Positions 60,900 to 64,000 of a DNA stretch of 64,000 nt are shown here, piece by piece. Each line of letters starts with the position of its first letter. The stretch's first letter is position 1. Under the pieces are notes generated by a model that was not told where the DNA came from, ran no database searches, and worked only from the letters and a program-made list of their open reading frames with translations. This stretch comes from Lepidostoma basale (taxonomy: Eukaryota; Arthropoda; Insecta; Trichoptera; Lepidostomatidae): NCBI GenBank assembly GCA_022606425.2, contig JAHDVF020000465.1:248001-312000 (forward strand), given 5' to 3'. The position numbers and the translations under genes are program-made.

Positions 60900-61970
60900 C
60901 TTCATGAAATGAAATGAAAGAATTCAATTATTTAACATCTACAAAACAAATAAAACGCGTGAAATTTTTAACTTTTATAAAGCGATTATTTCTAGAATAA
61001 ATGGCATTTCCAAGTGTGTGTGTCGGGTTAATTAAATTGGAATTATTTGGGGGCAGGGCGCTAACAATTGTCATCGCAACTAAGTGATCAATACTAGAAT
61101 ATGTGGTACAAAAATACTAAATGATAGAGAGAAGGAATCCATCCTTACTGCCTACCCCCGCAGACACAGCTTTAATTGAGAAATAGGCATATTGGCCTGT
61201 TATTCCCTGCGTCAATTTCCTTCTTGAGGAGTTACCTTTCCATCTGCTTCCTTCAGCTAAACCGTCCCTCGCTTCTCTTACGGCCCCCGAATCTGCCATT
61301 CTGGTCACATGTTCATTCCAGAACCTTCTGCTACCTGGAGTTTCCAGCCAACGAGTGGGCGATATTGCCTTCTCTGTGGAAAGGTTGATGTGTTGTTACC
61401 CACATACTCGTACATTTAACATTCCTGCGAACCTTACGTAATAGTTTGCGTGCATAACACGGAATATTTTTGTGTGCAAATTTTGTTATTACACACTGAA
61501 GAGACATTAGCCCACTATTTGTCCCCGATACTGTTCTGTTCTTATGAAACCGCAAGAAACTGATTTGGAAATTACTTTCCGAAGAAGTCAATTCCAACTT
61601 TCGCGGGTTCATTCGTTCCGGTCCAAATATGTTGACTGCCAATCATTGTTTCTTCCGAAAATATTCGGTAAAAAACAAATGAATTCAATAATAACCGCTG
61701 GCCGCGTGTCCCGCCATCGCTCGCGTGTCGCAAGACAGCTCGGCTGCCACCACTAGTACCTACCTACGAGTAGATGACATTAAAAACCCAATTGATTCAG
61801 TAATTGGAAAACGGTCTGTTTTAACTTTTAGCAGCTTTACTTTACTTTTAAAAAAAGGTCGATATAATGACATATTTTCAATTTCATAACTAATTGCTGA
61901 TTGGATTTTCGTAAATCATTATACATTCTCCCGGCTCTAGCTCGACTTATACTCGTACTTCTTATTGTTA
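60900..61970. other. Unassigned interval
   Basis: Frames of 60-100 codons occur on both strands at 61117-61756, without recognisable domains. CACTCTGCCGA-like SINE boxes are absent. Confidence 0.3.
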
Positions 61971-61974
61971 GCGG

Positions 61975-62360
61975 GATATTGAATATGGAGTTGTACTCGT
62001 ATATCATTGTTCAAGAAACAGCGGAACGTTAACAAAAATATTGAAAGGATTCTCAAGGCCCCGGAAGATGTTTTGCAGTTAGTTTGGAAATGAAAGAGAA
62101 TATCTTACCGGTGCGTCACGTGGACCTCTCGCTGCACAGGTGTAGGCAGGTGGAGGGAAGGTCGGTGGATCCGCAGAGAAAGGTCGCGGGGCACCTTCAA
62201 ACCCGTTCTCAAGGAGCTCCTCGCGGATGTGCTCGGATCTGCTCAGGACCGGCGCCACTGCAACTAACTTAACGGCGTAATAGAAAAAAAACTTTAACAC
62301 TTATAATATTGATTAAAACGTTCGTTTTCTAAAAGTTTATTATATTCTACGAGCGTGCCA
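61975..62360. repeat. Split GAAACATG-family outer arms around other sequence
   Basis: GGAGTTGTACTCGTATATCA with TTGTTCAAGAAAC at 61986-62020, and TTAAAACGTTCGTTTTCTAA with AAGTTTATTATATTCTACGA at 62315-62352, are arms of the family seen at 63140-63375. The intervening 300 bp is unrelated and unassigned. Confidence 0.45.
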
Positions 62361-62364
62361 TGTT

Positions 62365-63060
62365 GATGATGATTTCTATAGCGTCATTTTCGTGAGAGAT
62401 TCACTTCAGGGGCGCCCTTCGTCCGGAAAGCTCCTCTTAAAAAGAAATGTTTTAAGAGAGATTCTGAAAACTCCTTAGTTGTCCTGATTTCGAATATTGT
62501 GGGGCAGCCTGTTCGACGCCGCCACGCGCCGGTCTCGCGATGCCAAAAGTTTGTTTCTTGACTCTTCTTTTCCAGATAAGTAGCGTTCACTGGCGAGGGT
62601 TTAAGTCGATTAGCTTGCAAAGGCCTGCGAAGTAGTGGGGTGCTTGTCCATGCAATCACCTTGCTACGGCATTATCAAATATATGTACCTACTACAAACG
62701 TTTTTTTAACTATTAAATGTTTGTTTGTAATCGAAAACTACATTTTCCATATACTGTTTAATACGTTAAATTTATAATTTGGGGATTTCTCTAACGCACG
62801 GCCGGCCCTGGGATGGGTGTTGTTGTTATTGTAGGTATTCAGCATGAGGTCACGATCATGGCATGTCCTAGGAGCATCCAAACTGGCGCTCGTGGACTGG
62901 ACGCCGCTGGGGTTACAACGTCTCAAATAAAATGTGCGATTTCTTGGCGTGTCACATCGATACGATTTTTTAAAATGAACTATTGCAATCGATAAACTTA
63001 AACTGTTAACACTAAGAAATTATATTATGAATACACTATTTTTACTTTAAAAACGAGTTT
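62365..63060. other. No recognised gene
   Basis: No supported coding block. The 5' exon of the cuticular gene at 63798 may lie here or further left of it, but I could not identify it. Confidence 0.3.
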
Positions 63061-63064
63061 ATAT

Positions 63065-63120
63065 CGTTCTCCCGATGATTAAGGTGTAAAACTTTTGAAA
63101 CACGTTGAAAAAAATTAGCC
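63065..63120 (+). repeat. Hammerhead-like hairpin, CACG type
   Basis: CCCGATGATTAAGGTGTAAA then ACTTTT, GAAA, CACG, TT and GAAAAAAAT. Counterpart of the modules at 14150-14345 and 22540-22625. Confidence 0.5.
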
Positions 63121-63139
63121 CAATAGTGGAAATAAATGT

Positions 63140-63378
63140 TTTTTTTATAATTAATTCGAATGAAAACGTCTGTTTTCTAGGAGTTTTATTATATTTTATG
63201 AGAATTAAATATATCGCATTTCTAAGGTATTATCAAATGTGGGATTTCTTGACATTTGATAATACCTTAGAAAGCCGAAATATGTCTTTCTCATAAATTA
63301 TAATAAAACTTCTAGAAAACAGATGTTTTCGTACGAATTAATGATTTAATGTGGAATTTTGCACCATTGCTCAAGAAA
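63140..63378. repeat. GAAACATG-family palindrome, most complete copy
   Basis: Left: GAATGAAAACGTCTGTTTTC, TAGGAGTTTTATTATATTTT and TTTCTAAGGTATTATCAAAT. Right: ATTTGATAATACCTTAGAAA, GCCGAAATATGTCTTTCTCA, ATAAAACTTCTAGAAAACAG and GGAATTTTGCACCATTGCTC. Arms of about 80 bp pair around a 15-bp centre. Confidence 0.8.
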
Positions 63379-63384
63379 CGATAA

Positions 63385-63790
63385 ATAACAGTGTTCAAAA
63401 ACAAAAATCGTCACTATTGAAATCTTTGACATACGGCAGTCTCAATCTATCGTGGAGTAGGTACACCCCGCACTGTTATAGGGCGTAGCGGTGCCTTTTT
63501 GTCAGTCTCGCTCGTACACTCCCTGGGCCTGTCCCCGGTCCATCCGGGACTTGCATTCAAAGAAAAACGGTAAAGGCAACAGCAAGGGGGTGCCAGACCA
63601 CATTAAATCTACCCTATTTTCCTTTTATGTCCCGCCGTACTTAATTGAATAAATAAAAATATAGATGAACGTGAACATTTCCATACATTATATAATAGAT
63701 TAAAATACATCACAGGTATATGGGTATTTGAAATAAGCTGTTATTAAGTTCAAGACAAGAGTTAGGTACACAGTTGTGATGCATGTAACC
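63385..63790. other. Intron or flank of the cuticular gene
   Basis: Includes the short dispersed repeat CCACATTAAATCTACCCTAT / TATGTCCCGCCGTAC at 63597-63640. Ends in the acceptor CCTCTACAG at 63789-63797. Confidence 0.45.
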
Positions 63791-63797
63791 TCTACAG

Positions 63798-64000
63798 ACG
63801 CTGGTGCTGGTGGTGGCGATGGTGTGCGGCGCGGCGCTGGCGGACGTGTCGCACCTGTCGGCCGCGGAGCTGGCGGGCCACCGGCGGCACGGCTACCAGC
63901 CCCAAGCGGAGGAGGAAGGCTCCACGCCGCCGCCTCCCCCGCGGCCCTACGCCTTCAGCTACACGGCCGGCCGCTTCCCCGGCCACTACGACAGGACGCA
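63798..64000 (+). CDS. Cuticular protein, second exon (3' end cut by window)
   Basis: After CCTCTACAG the frame reads TLVLVVAMVCGAALADVSHL, a hydrophobic signal-peptide core with a probable cleavage after ALA. Then comes a proline-rich linker (STPPPPPRPYAFSY) and TAGRFPGHYDRT at the window edge. PRPYAFSYTAGR followed by the DRT motif matches the start of an insect chitin-binding Rebers-Riddiford-type cuticular domain. The initiating Met must be in an upstream exon; an intron splitting the signal peptide is a known habit of insect cuticle genes. The protein would be secreted into the chitinous cuticle. Strongly GC-ending codons. The remaining chitin-binding domain lies beyond the window. Confidence 0.8.

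Noticed and set aside
61117..61756. Overlapping 60-100 codon frames on both strands
   Set aside because: No domain, no splice-supported structure, and similar lengths on both strands indicate chance.

Overview
The window looks like eukaryotic, insect nuclear DNA, most probably from a moth or butterfly. Genes are split by GT-AG introns. Most of the sequence is decayed non-LTR retrotransposons, tRNA-derived SINEs, mariner derivatives, fold-back repeats and long (TA)n arrays. The right edge carries an insect-type cuticular protein exon. The lepidopteran assignment is an inference from repeat style and gene content; no diagnostic sequence was tested.

Four real genes are visible. (1) The 3' part of a calcium/calmodulin-dependent protein kinase kinase (CaMKK) gene on +: six exons, 11155-11299, 13171-13355, 34417-34635, 40196-40363, 41130-41212 and 41304-41607. 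They encode 367 residues, from the end of the N-lobe to the stop. Upstream exons with the ATP-binding loop and catalytic lysine were not found and should lie left of the window. One intron is about 21 kb and full of repeats. (2) SmD3 (spliceosomal Sm core protein) on -, two exons, 51003 to 50393. (3) ZNHIT2 (zinc-finger HIT protein) on +, four exons, 52759 to 54891, head-to-head with SmD3. Both proteins act in snRNP biogenesis. (4) A right-truncated cuticular protein exon, 63798-64000, +.

Layout: 0-11 kb is repeats only, upstream of the first visible CaMKK exon. 11-42 kb is the CaMKK gene with its repeat-packed introns. 42-50 kb is intergenic with a deleted mariner and a twin-primed retrotransposon. 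50-55 kb is the SmD3/ZNHIT2 pair. 55-63.8 kb is repeats. CaMKK and cuticle exons are strikingly GC-rich with mostly G/C third positions; SmD3 exon 1 and ZNHIT2 are AT-rich like their surroundings.

The repeats hold the least expected signals. Several fold-back families share one architecture: a CTGANGA-like box, a hairpin, GAAA, a short self-complementary block (CAGCTG, CATG, CCGG), then TC or TT. This is the layout of a hammerhead ribozyme core with a minimal stem III, but with one extra nucleotide before stem II. Other clear structures are two solo LTRs with intact 4-bp target duplications, a twin-priming inversion flanked by a 13-bp duplication, a Jockey-like insertion with a target deletion, and a retrotransposon family whose stop codon abuts its tandem-repeat tail.
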